From NCBI GenBank assembly GCA_029582155.1, contig CM055901.1:3915982-3979981 (forward strand): 64,000 nucleotides of DNA. Reading direction: 5' to 3'. Positions 50,501 to 61,892 of the stretch are shown piece after piece. Under the pieces are notes generated by a model that did not search any database, was not told the DNA's origin, and was given only the letters and a program-made list of their open reading frames with translations. Source of the DNA: Panopea generosa. Its lineage: Eukaryota > Mollusca > Bivalvia > Adapedonta > Hiatellidae. Position numbers and translations under genes: made by a program. Numbering within the stretch: position 1 is the stretch's first letter; each line of letters begins with the position of its first letter.

Positions 50501-53500
50501 CGAAGTTGATCTCATTGCCTTGAACTTCAAGAACATTAAGTGATGAGTTGGGTTTCTTCTCCTTTTCAGTTTGAGCTCTGGTCATAACCGCAGTAGCGAC
50601 AACCTCATCTGAAACAGACTGTGTTTCATCTCTGATTTTCAGGTTCTGATCTGGACTATCTGAAACTCCATAATGCCAATGATCAAATCACAAATCAATG
50701 AGTTCAACACCATCTATTTCACCCGTAAAATATGGTGTATCAACTTCAATATTGGCTGCTGGGACAATCCTAGCACGGCCATCAACAGCTATCATGACAT
50801 ATCTTTTCTCCAACATCTGTTCCTCCCGAACCAAATCCTTCCGAACTGCTGCCAGTTCGCTCCAAGTGTATCTCTCAAAACTTTAACATTTCACTCTCCA
50901 ACATAACCTTGCTTGATATGAAGTTTTCTATCGCTTCCGAGCGATTCTATGGTACAGCCTCCAGCAATTATCGGCACAGAGTTACCATATGCTAGTTTCA
51001 ACTGCCCATCTTCAACACAGTCCGAAATGACTTTCATCCATTAACATAGTCATACATAAAGCTGATACCTTGCTGTCTCCATATGCTTTTTTCCTTCCGA
51101 CTATCAGTCCTTCTCCAGTTATATTGTGACTGCTGTTTATTATCTTTTGAACCCTTTCAAGGTCCTTTAAACCCAACTGCAGCAGCACTCGATTTTTTTT
51201 ATCCTCATCTCTACAGTCTCGAGCTATGTGATCATCTCTGTTACAAGGAAAACATATTTTCTTCCTTAACTCAGAACGTTGCCCAGTTGATGGTTTGAAC
51301 GCCGCTGCAGGGTTTGGACGAAGCATATGTCTATTCGACGAAGCATTGCTCCTTGAGGATCGGTTTGAGGTTATCTTGCCTCCATGTGCTTCGATATACT
51401 GTTCGGCCAGCTTGATCACCTCTTGTCTGTCTTTTGACATTCTTTCTTTCAAAAACAACAACAGTTCTGACGAACATGTTCGAACAAACTGTTTCCGAAC
51501 TATTAAGTCTTTGATGTCTTCAAACGAAGCTCCCATCTCGGCCATCTCGGTCCATCTACTAATGTATCTATCTTTTCTAGCCATGAACTGAAACACTGTT
51601 TCGCAATGATTGGGCTTACTTTCTCTAAACCTGAGTCGAAACCCTTCTTCTGTCAACTGGTATATTTTAAGTATTGCCTTTTTCAAAGTCTGATAATCAC
51701 CAGCAAGTTCTGAAGGAATACTTGTATATACTTCAAGTCCTTTCCTAGTTAACAATGAGCTCAAACTTATTGCCCATGTTTCTTCTTTCCGGCTTTGAGA
51801 CTTCGCAAAGCGTTCGAAACGTTCTATGTACGCATCCATATCATCCTTTTGCTCTTCAAACTTTGGGAATTTCGGCCGTAAACCGTAAACTTCAATGTGT
51901 GACACTGTCTTTAACTCCAGTTTCAGCCCTGAGCTTAAACAGTTCTATCTCACGTTCCTGCTCTTCTCGCTTCAAACCTGCCTCACGCTCTTGTTACTCT
52001 CGCTTCAAACTTGCTTGCTTTTCCATTTGTTCTATTTCAAACCGCCGTCTTTTTCTTCTCATTTTTCCATACGTTCCTCCCAACTAATGTAATCCGACTT
52101 TTTTTTCTACAAAAGTCATAAACTCAGAATCAGACAGTCCCATCCGTTCACCCATCGGTTCGGTAAGTCGAAGGTCACTAGGCATTTAGAATGATTATCT
52201 GGCGTCCTGTAGATGTTCGGCAAGTCGGGCGTTACTAGGCATTTAGATAATTATCATCTGGCGTCATATAGATGTCCTGCAAGTCGGAGATAACTAGGAA
52301 TTTAGAATGATTATCTGGCGTCATGTATATGTTCGGCCAGTCGGGAGTAACTCGGCATTTAGAATGATTATTTGGTGTCACGTAAATGTTCGGCAAGTCG
52401 GAAATAACTAGGCATTTAGAATGATCATCTGGCGCCACGTAGATGTTCGGCAAGTTAGAGGTAACTAGGCATTTAGAATGATTTGTTGGCGTCATACAGA
52501 TGTTTGGCAAGTCGGAAGTAACTATGCATTTAGAATTATTAACTGGCGTCATGTAGATGTTCGGCAATTCGGAGGTAACTAGGTATGAAAATGATTATCT
52601 GGCGTCATTTAGATGTTCGGCAAGTCAGAGGTAACTAGGCATTTAGAATGATTATCTGGCGTCATGTAGATGTCCTGCAAGTCGGAGGTAACTAGGCATT
52701 TAGAAATATTATCTGGCGTCATGTAGATGTTCGGTTAGTCGGAGGTTACTATGCATTTAGAATGATTATCTGGCGTCATGTAGATGTTCGGTTAGTCGGA
52801 GGTCACTACGAATTTTGAATGATTATCTGGCGTCATGTGGATGTTAGGCTAGTCGGAGATCACTACGAATTTTGAATGATTATCTGGCGCCATGTCACGT
52901 GGATGTTTGGCAAGTCAGGGGTAACTAGGCATTTAGAATGATCACCTGGCGTCATGTAGATGTACGGCAAGTTGGAGGTAACTAGGCATTTAGAATGATT
53001 ACCTGGTGTCATGTAGATGTTAGGCATATCGGAGATAACTAGGCATTTAGAATTTGGAGGTAACTAGGCATTTAGAATGATTATCTGACGTCATTTAGAT
53101 GTTCGGCAAGTCGGAGGTAACTGGGTATTTAACATACGAGAGCCAAGCTATTACGTAACTAGGTTAATGTAAAACACGCGGAATGGGTATTACACTCCTG
53201 CCCCGGTTGGAAAAATAGATGTAAGCGGTTTTGAAAGAAGCATCATATTAATAAATAAATATCAAACATTTTAGCTTGTTGAATATAAACGTTTTGTCAC
53301 AAATCAAACAACATAACAGTGTACTGAATATCAATTCAGCACCCTGTAAATAGACTTACTGCGTGCTTTACGTGCAGGTTAAGCGTTCCACAGTAAATAT
53401 AATAAACCGTATTTTGATCTGGGGTAGTATAAAGCTCAATAAAAACTCAACATCACTCATGGTTTATATATAAGATTTACGATACAATTTAAAAATCTTT

Positions 53501-56500
53501 CTTTTTATAGAAATTACTGCAGGATGCAGCACGCATTGTTCAGGCACCAATATGTGCAGGTAAATATGTTATTGTTTATATTATAAAATAAGACTATGTT
53601 TTATTCGACAATATAACTATAGCGTTACGTATGTTAAGCAAATTAAAGAGTACAGTTCTAGGGCTGCTTAGTCCTGTTTCGTATTTTACTTGCTTGATTG
53701 ATCTATCTTGACAAACGGTCTTGAAACCTAAAAGTAAATTATATACAGGAAAACCATACCATATAAACACTATGCTTTACCGGAAAAATAAAGTCATGAA
53801 CAATATGAATTTGATTATTTTCTGTTTGAAATACAAATCCATGTTGACATTTTTTTTTCTTGTGTGCCGCGTGCCGCTAAAACGCCGCAAAATGAATTTG
53901 TCACTCAGCATGTGGTTTTCTTTCAAAAGTCGATAAATTATGTTGTATGTATGCATTTTGTATTTTAAAAACACAGTATAAAGTCGTCCTTGAATTATGT
54001 AATGTGTTATTATTAGCCAAGTTCAATTATTAGACGTACATGAAAAATGGGTCACTTATGGCAGGCCAAACGTTGCAATATTGTATAACTCTTTTTCTTG
54101 TTCAAACTTAATATTTGAGTTGCAAAGTGTACATAATTATATTGTGTTAAATTTTAGATTTATATTATTGGTGTATTCGCATACAAATTAAATCAAACAA
54201 TTAGACAAATTTAGAACATGAAAAATAAAATAATAGATACAATATAGATTTACAACTTTACAACAAGAACGTAAAATAATGAACATAAAAATAAAAACAT
54301 CAAACACAATAAAAATTTGACCAATACGCTTAGAAAACGAAGCACACAAAATAAAACACCGTTTTGAGCCAATATTTGTTCGATCTTATCATGGTATAGA
54401 TATTGTAACGACGTTGTCGTTAACAAGTGACGTCACTTTACCCAAATACTAATTGCAGAACAAGAATATACAAATTAACAGTGTTTTCTTTTATCCTTCT
54501 GTTTCTATTCATGTTTATGTTTTTATGTTACTGTTCATCGTTTACATAATTGATGTAAAGTTATATGTTGCATTTATTGGGTTTTTTTTCCCCATGTTCT
54601 TAATTTTGTATTATTATTGCTAAATTTAATTTGTGTTCGTAAATTTTATATGTGTATTACACGTATTTTTATTTCTATGTTTTTAGTTTAACGAATAGCA
54701 TCAATATAAAACTTAACACTATATTTGTACAATTTAACAACACAAATGTTAAGTTTGATCAAGTAAAAGAGTTATACAGTATTGCACTGTTAGGCCTGCC
54801 ATAGTCACCCGTGTCATTTCTTTTGATATTTCTTACACGTAGTTAGTGTTTTGTTTCATTTTAAAACTGCTTTACTAAATAAGTTAAAGCATAGTACTAT
54901 TAAAAATATTGTATTTTGCTACATTGAGTAGGTATGCAAGTGCTATAAGGTGCATAGTAGTGTTGTTTAAAAAAATAATTGATAGGCATTTTCTTATATT
55001 GTCTTATTTGTAACGATAATAGTATTGCTAATTATAGATTTATTCAAGTTCCGACTATCACTACGTCCGATTCTAGACCGTGTTATGGGAACAAAGCATA
55101 TAAAACATATCACAGTGGTGCGCGAGAAATTGTTTGAAATGCTGATTAGCTACTACAAGAAGGTACCACCCAACGAACACGTGCAACTGATGGTAACGTT
55201 TAGCTCTGCAGGAGAACAGGAGAAGGGTCTGGACGGGTCAGGTAAATGGATATATGTATTTATTTATAGCAATGTTCATAAATGTTAGAAAATAGAAGGA
55301 ATGTGTACAAAATGAGATGTATTGTTTAAAGGAAGCGGTCAGTACCAAACCAAAGACTCAGGAACTTGACCCTGGATTACGGGTCCAACCAACTTGTGTC
55401 CCTCTCGTCCTCGTTGCCATTAAACCGACACATTAGAACATCAATTGCTATGTATATCTAAAACAATAAGACACAAATCACCTCGATGCTCTGACAGGTC
55501 GAAACAATATATTGTTAATAAAAGTAGTCTTGCCAGCTTTTTCTCCAACAGGAGTAGTGACATGCACAACTATTGGGTACAAGACACTTATATGTTCAGA
55601 ATAAATGTAAAAAGAGAAAACTAGTAATTCTACCTTTATATGTATATGCAGATGGAAACCGGGGCATTCAGACATTACGTTTTCATTGTCACCAAGACAC
55701 AAAATAGAATATATGTTAGCATCCAAACAATATAACATGTGTCTAAACCATTCATTAGATAAATTTACAATGTACCTTTATTATTATCAATCTTTATTTG
55801 AAAAAAGTCAATTAGCTTTTCAATGTAATTTACAATCAATATCGATGCTTTATAGAGTTTAAATACTTTTTTGTTTAAAATAACGTATTCGAGTGGAGCA
55901 ATTCTTCCCTGTCATCAGGTTATCGCACATTCAAGATAGCACTGCACTATAGTTCAACAGTTGTTATTGATAAATATATACCCTTACTAATATTAGATTT
56001 GACTTTATCAATAGTATCTGAATCAGTTACTGACAAATATTTCATGGGTGAAATACATACAGCGCTTTAGAAAAACAATGTTTCCAACCTAGTAGTGAAA
56101 AAGAGTAAGATACGAGATACAAAAAAAAAAATCTTTGTAGAGAATGTAGAGTAGAGACTGATAGCTTGAAAACACGTGATCATCGTTAAAACCTTGAAAT
56201 ATTTTCAGAATGTGAAATGTAGTAATTACGTTGCAATTTTTAAGTTAAGTTGTTCCATTTATTATTTATTATCTGCATGTTTTATTCTGTTGTGATGGAT
56301 GTTTCTTTTAAAGATTATATCTCTAGTTGAACATACATTTTTTATTTAACAACTGTATATAATGCCGCTTACGTTTGTGCTAGCGGCGGTGAGTGATGTT
56401 GCATATATCCATCACTGTCGTGAATAATCTCTATATGATCCAGACTCTTTGTCTATTTAATTTTTTTGTTTAGATCTTGTACTTGAAAGAGATCCTTTTA

Positions 56501-59500
56501 GCAGACGTTATATTGAATGGTTGTGTGAGTTGTAAACCGAGTTGGTATCAAAGTATTAACTGTTAGATACATAATATCATTACATACCGGTATGCGAGTT
56601 TGTGTGTCCGGTAGCATTTATTAGCATATATTTATATGTATATGTATATTTTTTATTACATTATTTTATCATTCCAGGACTGCGTCGCGAATTGTACAAT
56701 ACGTTCTTCTCTGCGTGCATGACGCAAAGAAAAATGTTTGTTGGGAAGGTAAGGCGAAGCTTGCCGTCGAATGATATGACCATGGTTCAGGCAGGGTATT
56801 TCGAGGCACTTGGTAGGGCAATTGTTGCATCGATACTGAATGGAGATTGTGGATTTCCATATCTCGCTCCTGCCGTGTTTTATTATCTCATAGATGAGGA
56901 TTATACGACGTTTTTGCTGCTCGAGGATGTGCCAGATTTAGACATCAAACATTTAGGAAATCAGGTAAAACTGTAACTTGGCTATATGTTTCAATACAAG
57001 ATAATGAAATAATAAAGAAACGACGGGTAAATTTATAGAGCCACATTATCAAACTATTGTAATTCATTTTATATTTTTAGTATATCTATGTAAAGGTTTT
57101 TCATTTATGGTTTTGCCAATAATAATTATCATATTGTCAAAATAAAAAAAGAAATAACTCAACAGACATAATCTAAAACTTAACGAATAGCTTACACTAG
57201 TTTGATAATTTAGCTCTGAAGTTCACCCAGCGTTTCTTTATTCTATAATTATTTGAATAATTGTATCTGTTTATAATTATTGAACATCGCGACAGATGTA
57301 AATAGAACTCATCTACCTCTCCGAGATGTTAATACATGTATACTATAACTGCATGTTTAAATCAAAATGATGTTTTATGGATATTCCATTCATTAACCTA
57401 CATGGTGGCCGCTCATACCAGCAAATGCGCGTTCGATCTCCAGCTCCACCAGATGCATCTCAAAAACAACACTCAGTACTGGTTCTAAAATACCTAAATA
57501 CTTCCATCTTTATATAGTTTGTCATACGGTTCTACATAGTGGCTAAACTAAACCAGTAACGAATTAATCGAAAACTGTTAACGTGTTATTGTACGTACGT
57601 TTTTAACTGACACTTTTTAATCTTCGCCAAAATGTTCGGGCGTTTAGAGCCTTCTCCGTACAGCTATGCGTGAATGCGACATGATGCCGATAGTGTCGCT
57701 TTAACCAGCAGTGATATCACTATTTACGCTCGAAGGCCGAAAATTAATTGACATATAAACACGGAATAGTCACGAGTATCAGGTAAAAACTAACGGACAA
57801 TGTTTCGTGATCTTCTTATGCAAAACATCGTGAATTACAATGATTTACCAAGCCGTATTGCTCTTCGTGTATATGAAAGATACTTTGTATGTTATAATGC
57901 TTCTGACATACAAAACGAATGTCACTTTATATGTATGTCAACGTTTTAATGGTAATAGAAAATGCTATATAAAACGATACTTTTTCCAAAACCTTCTATG
58001 TTTTTGTTTATTAGGTTAATGAAAGTAATAAATAAAACAATTTAATTAATCTAACTAGATACATTAAATTCTTTAAAAGACAGAATTAGTATTTCAAATA
58101 ATAACATAACATAACTATTGGCTCATCCTCTGTAAAGATAAAAAATAAAAGCGAAGGATATACCTTTAAGGGTATTATCTTTATAAATATTTCATAATTA
58201 TTATTTGAGTTATATGTACTTAACGTTGCTTGACATTGTAAATTTATATGTATAATATGCTGATGTACTATGTACAAGTCGGAATAAAGATATGTTTCGT
58301 TCTGTTCCTTTTTATGATTCAGGAAAATGACATTATCATATGTTCAGTTCTGTTCCCTTTTATGATTCAGGAAACTGACGTTATATGTTCAGTTCTGTTC
58401 CCTTTTATGATTCAAGAAACTGACGTTACCATATGTTCAGTTTTGTATCCTTTTATGATTCAGGAAACTGACGTTATCATTAACTTACACTAAGGTATAG
58501 GTCAAACTTCGTTAAAGGTCATATGATTTTTTCTTAAGATCTTGACTTTATAGCATTCATCCTATGCCACTTACCATACCAATTTGTTTTGGCGCAGTTG
58601 TTGAAGGCCAAGACAGATGATGAAATTATTGACATCATATCCAGTAAGGAAGCTGCTGTTATCGACCATATCGGCTGGCCACCTGGACAAGACATTACGG
58701 TAATTGTTCACTTGTTTGACTCCGTCATTAAATCATACAGGTTATCATACAGTGTTAAACGTCACTTTCAAAAATATATCAATTTAAAAGATTCGATATA
58801 GATGATATTCAATGCTATCAAGGTATCCACAGAGGCCACCTTGAATGCCCTTAACTTATATTTTACTTTTTAAATAGCGAAGCCTTACTCAATTATCTTC
58901 AATATTCGTTAATGATAAATATACATGTATCAATACATACACACGCACACAAGCACACACGCACATACACTCTTCACTTTTAATCGATGTACTATTTATA
59001 TAGCTGAAAACCCGTGAAGCCCTCGTTCAGCAATTAGTTCGCTGGAGTATGATTGACAAACGTAAAACATCTCTCGACAAATTCAAACAAGGGTTAAATC
59101 ACATGGGCTTTTTGGAAGCAACAAAGAGGAACCGACAGTTACTTCCCTTGTTGGTGTACTGTAATGAATACAGCATAACCGTCGACTACATAAAGAAAAA
59201 GATATTTCCCTTGCTGGAATCTCTAGGAGCGACAACTGATGTACAAAAACAGGCTAAGAAGTTTCTAGTCGCATGCATCAATGATATGTCAGGTAAGACA
59301 AGTTAACCTTTGAGCACACCCTACTCTTTCAGTAGCAGTTATTATTTTAAATTTAAAATTAACGTTAAGTTTGCATTCTGGACCAGTTATTAAAACACTG
59401 TTAGATTAATGCAATGTGGATTTTTAAATCATGATATTATGAGATAAAATATATACACGGTAACGAGTTATGTCAATGGTGACAAAATTACATTTTATTT

Positions 59501-60758
59501 CTGTATAAACATATTGTACCTAAAGATGTTGAACATACAATGGTTCTCCTAACGAAGCATTAGGCTTCAGACATATGACCCCAGATGGGTCTTAGATATA
59601 GTACTATGTATACCTGTCAACCTAACATTCTTTTTCTGGCGATGTTATGATTTATCGGTAAAGATATTTTGTAGAAGAAATATATATAAGAATGTTTTAT
59701 TTCACCAGATTCATCTGCTTATGCTCTGGATAATATTTTTTGTAATGACGCAAACAATTTATCGGTCAATATATATAATGTCGAAGAACCGTGACCCATC
59801 TTCTGTTGGACCGGGAAACATTTATTTGTATCGGCATAAACGATTGATCGTTATTATTGTGTAGAAGATTGATTGATTGATTGAATATTTAGCGTCATTT
59901 TTATGCCATTGAGGGCAGACGATCAGTTAACATAACCACTGTTTCCTGGGATTAACCAGTACTCGAGAACACTCCATCTCCGCAAGTAACTGATAACTTT
60001 CCCACTTGAATCAGTGGTGAGAGACGAATGATAATGAGACACAATGTCGTATATCAATCATCACGGAGACTGTTTATTGTGTAGAAGAAAGTTATAGAAG
60101 AAGTAATTATTTCCATAACCGTGACCCAGTTTCGTAATATTATAGCCTGGATAAGATATATACTAGTGGCATTACCAATTTATCGAGCAAAGCAGGTGTA
60201 TTGCATAGGAAAAAGAATCAAAGATGTCAATCTTACATTAAGAATTACCCTCATCAAATACCATCGAATATTAATTATCAAAACGTGTTACTTTAACATG
60301 TTTAGATGAGAGGCATTATGCTTATTTTCAATGTGTAATATTTCATAAATCATATTTAATACTTCAAAATAAACTTGCTCCAATATGTTAAACCGTTTCC
60401 TGCTTTTTCAGATGAGAAAGCTATAATATTTCATTCAGAATAGGAAACGTTCTGTTATACCTTTGTGTACCTTTCTAACAAAAGAATCCATATGTCTAAA
60501 CTGTTATATTTCTTCCCTTTTCTAGACCAAGAGGCCCAGTGGTTATTTCAGTTTATCACTGGATCAATAGATCCACCAATAGAAGATGAGACCATGGAGG
60601 TAGAATTTAACACATTCAACGAATCACAGAAGTTACCTGAGGCAAGCACGTGCGTCTCGAAATTGTGGATTCCTCAGGGAAATACCAATTTGAATGAATT
60701 TAAAAAGTCCTTCAAATGTGCTCTTGAAAATGCGAGGCACGGGTTTGGCCAAGAGTAG
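47385..60758 (+). CDS. HECT-type E3 ubiquitin ligase, G2E3-like, seven coding exons (copy B)
   Basis: Proposed coding exons are 47385-47447, 53511-53559, 55038-55241, 56678-56964, 58598-58699, 59004-59292 and 60526-60758. They total 1227 nt, or 408 residues, with matched phases throughout (0, 1, 1, 0, 0, 1). HECT landmarks: V-T-F-S-S then G-L-R-R-E-L (N-lobe start), L-G-R-A-I-V-A-S, G-F-P-Y-L-A-P, F-I-T-G, and E-A-S-T-C with the catalytic Cys-374 (codon 60651-60653), 34 residues before the stop, then G-F-G. From the 204-nt exon on, it is the inverted paralogue of the minus-strand HECT gene. The first two exons are less certain because they are short and the intron between them is 6 kb. AATAAA at 60869-60874 is a likely polyadenylation signal. 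Confidence 0.85.
47466..47587. repeat. (TGCG)n microsatellite
   Basis: About 120 bp of TGCG units, starting 18 bp after the donor of the proposed first exon of HECT copy B. Confidence 0.97.
47690..48025. repeat. 50-bp minisatellite
   Basis: The unit is tgtattcgttgacacatttg then ccttgaaaacatggtaacac; about six copies. Confidence 0.9.
48098..48290. mobile_element. MITE (copy 1), HECT copy B intron 1
   Basis: It has the left end aaacgccgggtaaatttta and right end gataacacctgatgtttc, with long inverted arms around tagtttgataatgtgg. It is clearly related to 57011-57242. An inner inverted repeat (gatatttacagtttttagaa against ttctaaaactgtaaatatcg) makes it strongly hairpin-forming. Confidence 0.65.
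48930..49258. repeat. 57-bp satellite, left part
   Basis: The unit contains ggtaactaggcatttagaat and gattatctggcgtcatgtag. It continues after the retroelement at 52158. Confidence 0.92.
49712..49890 (-). pseudogene. RNase H C-terminal remnant
   Basis: It reads Y-G-K-E-L-V-L-Q-T-D-H-A-L-L-S-Y, then M-R-W-A-L-L, and after a frameshift I-E-A-I-K-G-S-D-N-V. These are the ordered motifs at the end of gypsy-type RNase H. It follows the integrase remnant directly on the minus strand. Confidence 0.65.
49904..50330 (-). pseudogene. Retroelement integrase remnant
   Basis: A broken H2C2 zinc-binding stretch (A-H-E-S-I ... W-P-G ... S-C-D-I-C-Q after frame shifts) is followed by an open segment 50113-49904 with V-D-L-I, K-G-N-R-Y-I-L-T-V-V-D-Y-A and Y-P-E-A. 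This is the integrase core around its first catalytic Asp. It ends abruptly before the rest of the core. Confidence 0.7.
50394..50585 (-). pseudogene. Retroelement Pol linker remnant upstream of integrase
   Basis: The open segment begins M-T-R-A-Q and is Lys/Glu-rich with L-K-K-A-Q-K-D-D, a type of region seen just ahead of the integrase zinc finger in some invertebrate gypsy-like elements. The protease itself is not recognisable. Confidence 0.5.
51012..52157 (-). pseudogene. Retroelement Gag remnant with CCHC zinc knuckle
   Basis: The longest intact stretch is 51905-51012 (297 codons). It has a Gag-like helical domain (F-E-R-F-A-K-S, then W-A-I-S-L-S-S-L-L) and one CCHC knuckle C-F-P-C-N-R-D-D-H-I-A-R-D-C. 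Upstream to 52157 the same protein continues as a charged coiled-coil-type segment starting near M-G-E-R-M-G-L, broken by stops and a frame change. Not functional as it stands. Confidence 0.75.
52158..53130. repeat. 57-bp satellite, right part
   Basis: The same unit as 48930-49258, about seventeen copies. With the left part it forms one array split by the retroelement remnant. Confidence 0.92.
53511..53559 (+). CDS. HECT copy B, exon 2
   Basis: The exon is 49 nt between a clear pyrimidine-rich acceptor (ctttttatag) and donor gtaaat, phase 0 to phase 1. It encodes K-L-L-Q-D-A-A-R-I-V-Q-A-P-I-C-A. It is too short to be recognised on sequence alone; it is supported by phase and splice sites. 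Confidence 0.5.
55038..55241 (+). CDS. HECT copy B, exon 3
   Basis: The exon is 204 nt, phase 1 to phase 1, from acceptor attatag to donor gtaaat. It encodes the start of the HECT domain, including V-T-F-S-S-A-G-E and ending D-G-S-G. It is the counterpart of the 198-nt exon in copy A. Confidence 0.82.
56678..56964 (+). CDS. HECT copy B, exon 4 (N-lobe core)
   Basis: The exon is 287 nt, phase 1 to phase 0, from acceptor attccag to donor gtaaaa. It contains L-R-R-E-L, F-E-A-L-G-R-A-I-V-A-S and G-F-P-Y-L-A-P, shared with copy A. Confidence 0.88.
57011..57242. mobile_element. MITE (copy 2), HECT copy B intron 4
   Basis: A left arm from AATAAAGAAACGACGGGTAA and a right arm ending ACCCAGCGTTTCTTTATT form an inverted repeat of about 46 bp, spanning ccacattatcaaactattgt and its counterpart. 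Length is 232 bp. No coding capacity. Confidence 0.72.
58290..58490. repeat. Short 48-bp tandem repeat upstream of HECT copy B exon 5
   Basis: About four copies of gttctgttcccttttatgat then tcaggaaactgacgttat, ending about 110 bp before the exon acceptor. Confidence 0.88.
58598..58699 (+). CDS. HECT copy B, exon 5
   Basis: The exon is 102 nt, phase 0 on both sides, from acceptor ggcgcag to donor gtaatt. It encodes a Lys/Asp-rich helix and I-D-H-I-G-W-P-P. It is identical in length to exon 4 of copy A. Confidence 0.82.
59004..59292 (+). CDS. HECT copy B, exon 6
   Basis: The exon is 289 nt, phase 0 to phase 1, from acceptor atatag to donor gtaaga. It has the same length and phases as exon 5 of copy A, and encodes W-S-M-I-D-K-R, F-K-Q-G-L-N and G-F-L, ending C-I-N-D-M-S-G. 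Confidence 0.87.
59866..60077 (-). mobile_element. SINE family 1 fragment inside an intron of HECT copy B
   Basis: A gattgattgattgattga tail on the plus strand is followed by the reversed family body (ccgcaagtaactgataactt). The tRNA head is missing. It sits in the last intron, antisense to the gene. Confidence 0.75.
60526..60758 (+). CDS. HECT copy B, last exon (C-lobe with catalytic Cys)
   Basis: The acceptor ttttctag ends at 60525. The exon encodes L-F-Q-F-I-T-G, V-E-F-N, P-E-A-S-T-C, then L-W-I-P and H-G-F-G before TAG. The Cys lies 125 nt into the exon, exactly as in copy A. Confidence 0.9.
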
Positions 60759-61327
60759 TTACAGAATTATTATCATGTGCTTAATGCATGGCGGGACTGT
60801 GTAATTGTATATAGAAGAGAAACTAATATCTTATACGACATGAAGAAACGCGATGCTTCATTCATAAAAATAAACACTCCGTACTGCTGTACTGTGTTAG
60901 TATAGGAACAATAGATGTTCAAAAGTATATAATCGGTTTTAAAAGGCTATTTTATGCTATCATTTGAAACAAAAATAATTCATGGAATTCGAATATTTCA
61001 ATTTGCTATACAAATATTATGAGCTGTAATTGGTATACTCATCTGAGAAGGATATCGAAGAGCTCTAAAATTGGTAAAACACTCGTTGTATGGTAGTCAC
61101 CGTATACATCCATAGAAACTATATAGTGTTTGATTTGTGCTATAGCTGGGTTTTCATCTGCTGTTAGACGTATAATTTAGACTTTCTCTTTATAAGCTTG
61201 TATGAAATTGGACTACATTTACCGCTTAATAGTTATGTACTAAAAATACTCTTTTATATTGCACATAGTTAAAAAAGACAGATTTGACTTTAATGTTATA
61301 TAGACCAGAAATATGACTGTCTCAGCA
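60759..61327 (+). other. 3' UTR and downstream flank of HECT copy B
   Basis: AATAAA at 60869-60874 is the first good polyadenylation signal after the stop; the rest is unremarkable AT-rich DNA. Confidence 0.5.
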
Positions 61328-61470
61328 GTTAACACAGTCGTCCGTGGTCTAGTGGTTAAACGAGAGGTCGAAGGTTGGAATCCCGGCGGAAGCACTAGGA
61401 ATTTGTCCTTCGTGTCAGTTTAACTATTGCTCATGCCGGAGTTAACGTCTTCTGCATGTTTGTATTTTAT
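61328..61470 (+). mobile_element. SINE family 3 (tRNA-Ser/Leu-like head), partial
   Basis: The head cgtccgtggtctagtggtta and B box aggttggaatcccgg flank a very short anticodon region, so this is not a functional tRNA. Confidence 0.55.
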
Positions 61471-61484
61471 TTATTATTATTTTT

Positions 61485-61715
61485 TTTAATGGGGTTTAAC
61501 GCCATTTTCAACACATTTCAGGTTATATATGGCATATCCAGTTTTACTGATGTATGAAGACCTCAGACTGAGTAGAACCATCGTCCTTCCGCAAGTAACT
61601 GTAAACTTTCTTACATAACGTTTTTGTAGCGAGCGGGACTCGAACCTACGACCTTAGGGGTGAATGGTAAGTGATCTTAAGACGGGGCTTAAGACCACTC
61701 GGCCACGGAGGACCC
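61485..61715 (-). mobile_element. SINE family 3, minus strand, near complete
   Basis: On the minus strand it starts ggtcctccgtggccgagtgg, has a long variable arm and the B box aggttcgagtcccgc. The body is gtttacagttacttgcggaa and it ends ggcgttaaaccccatt plus A-rich tail. The body core is related to that of family 1 although the tRNA head differs. Confidence 0.7.
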
Positions 61716-61892
61716 ACTTATTTTAATACTATTGTTGTACATATTGTTGTGTTGTTGTGCTGGTCGTGTCCTTTAAGGCATATACGCACATCTTTGTCTA
61801 TTAGATTTAAATTTATTTCAACAAAACAAGAAAATAATTCTATAATATTTTCTCATTCCACCGTTGTTCCCTGTGACTCTCTTCTATAAACC

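Larger units (their letters stand above)
49259..52157 (-). mobile_element. Decayed Ty3/gypsy-type retroelement nested in a 57-bp satellite
   Basis: Read on the minus strand the order is Gag (52157-51012), a linker region (50585-50394), integrase zinc finger and core (about 50330-49904), then an RNase H C-terminal piece (49890-49712). Reverse transcriptase is absent. No LTRs are recognised. The satellite breaks at gttcgg (49253-49258) and resumes with gttcgg (52158-52163), which could be a target duplication or simple microhomology. Finding RNase H after integrase suggests the Gmr1-like pol order (integrase upstream of RT) rather than the usual gypsy order, unless the fragment is rearranged. 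Confidence 0.75.
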
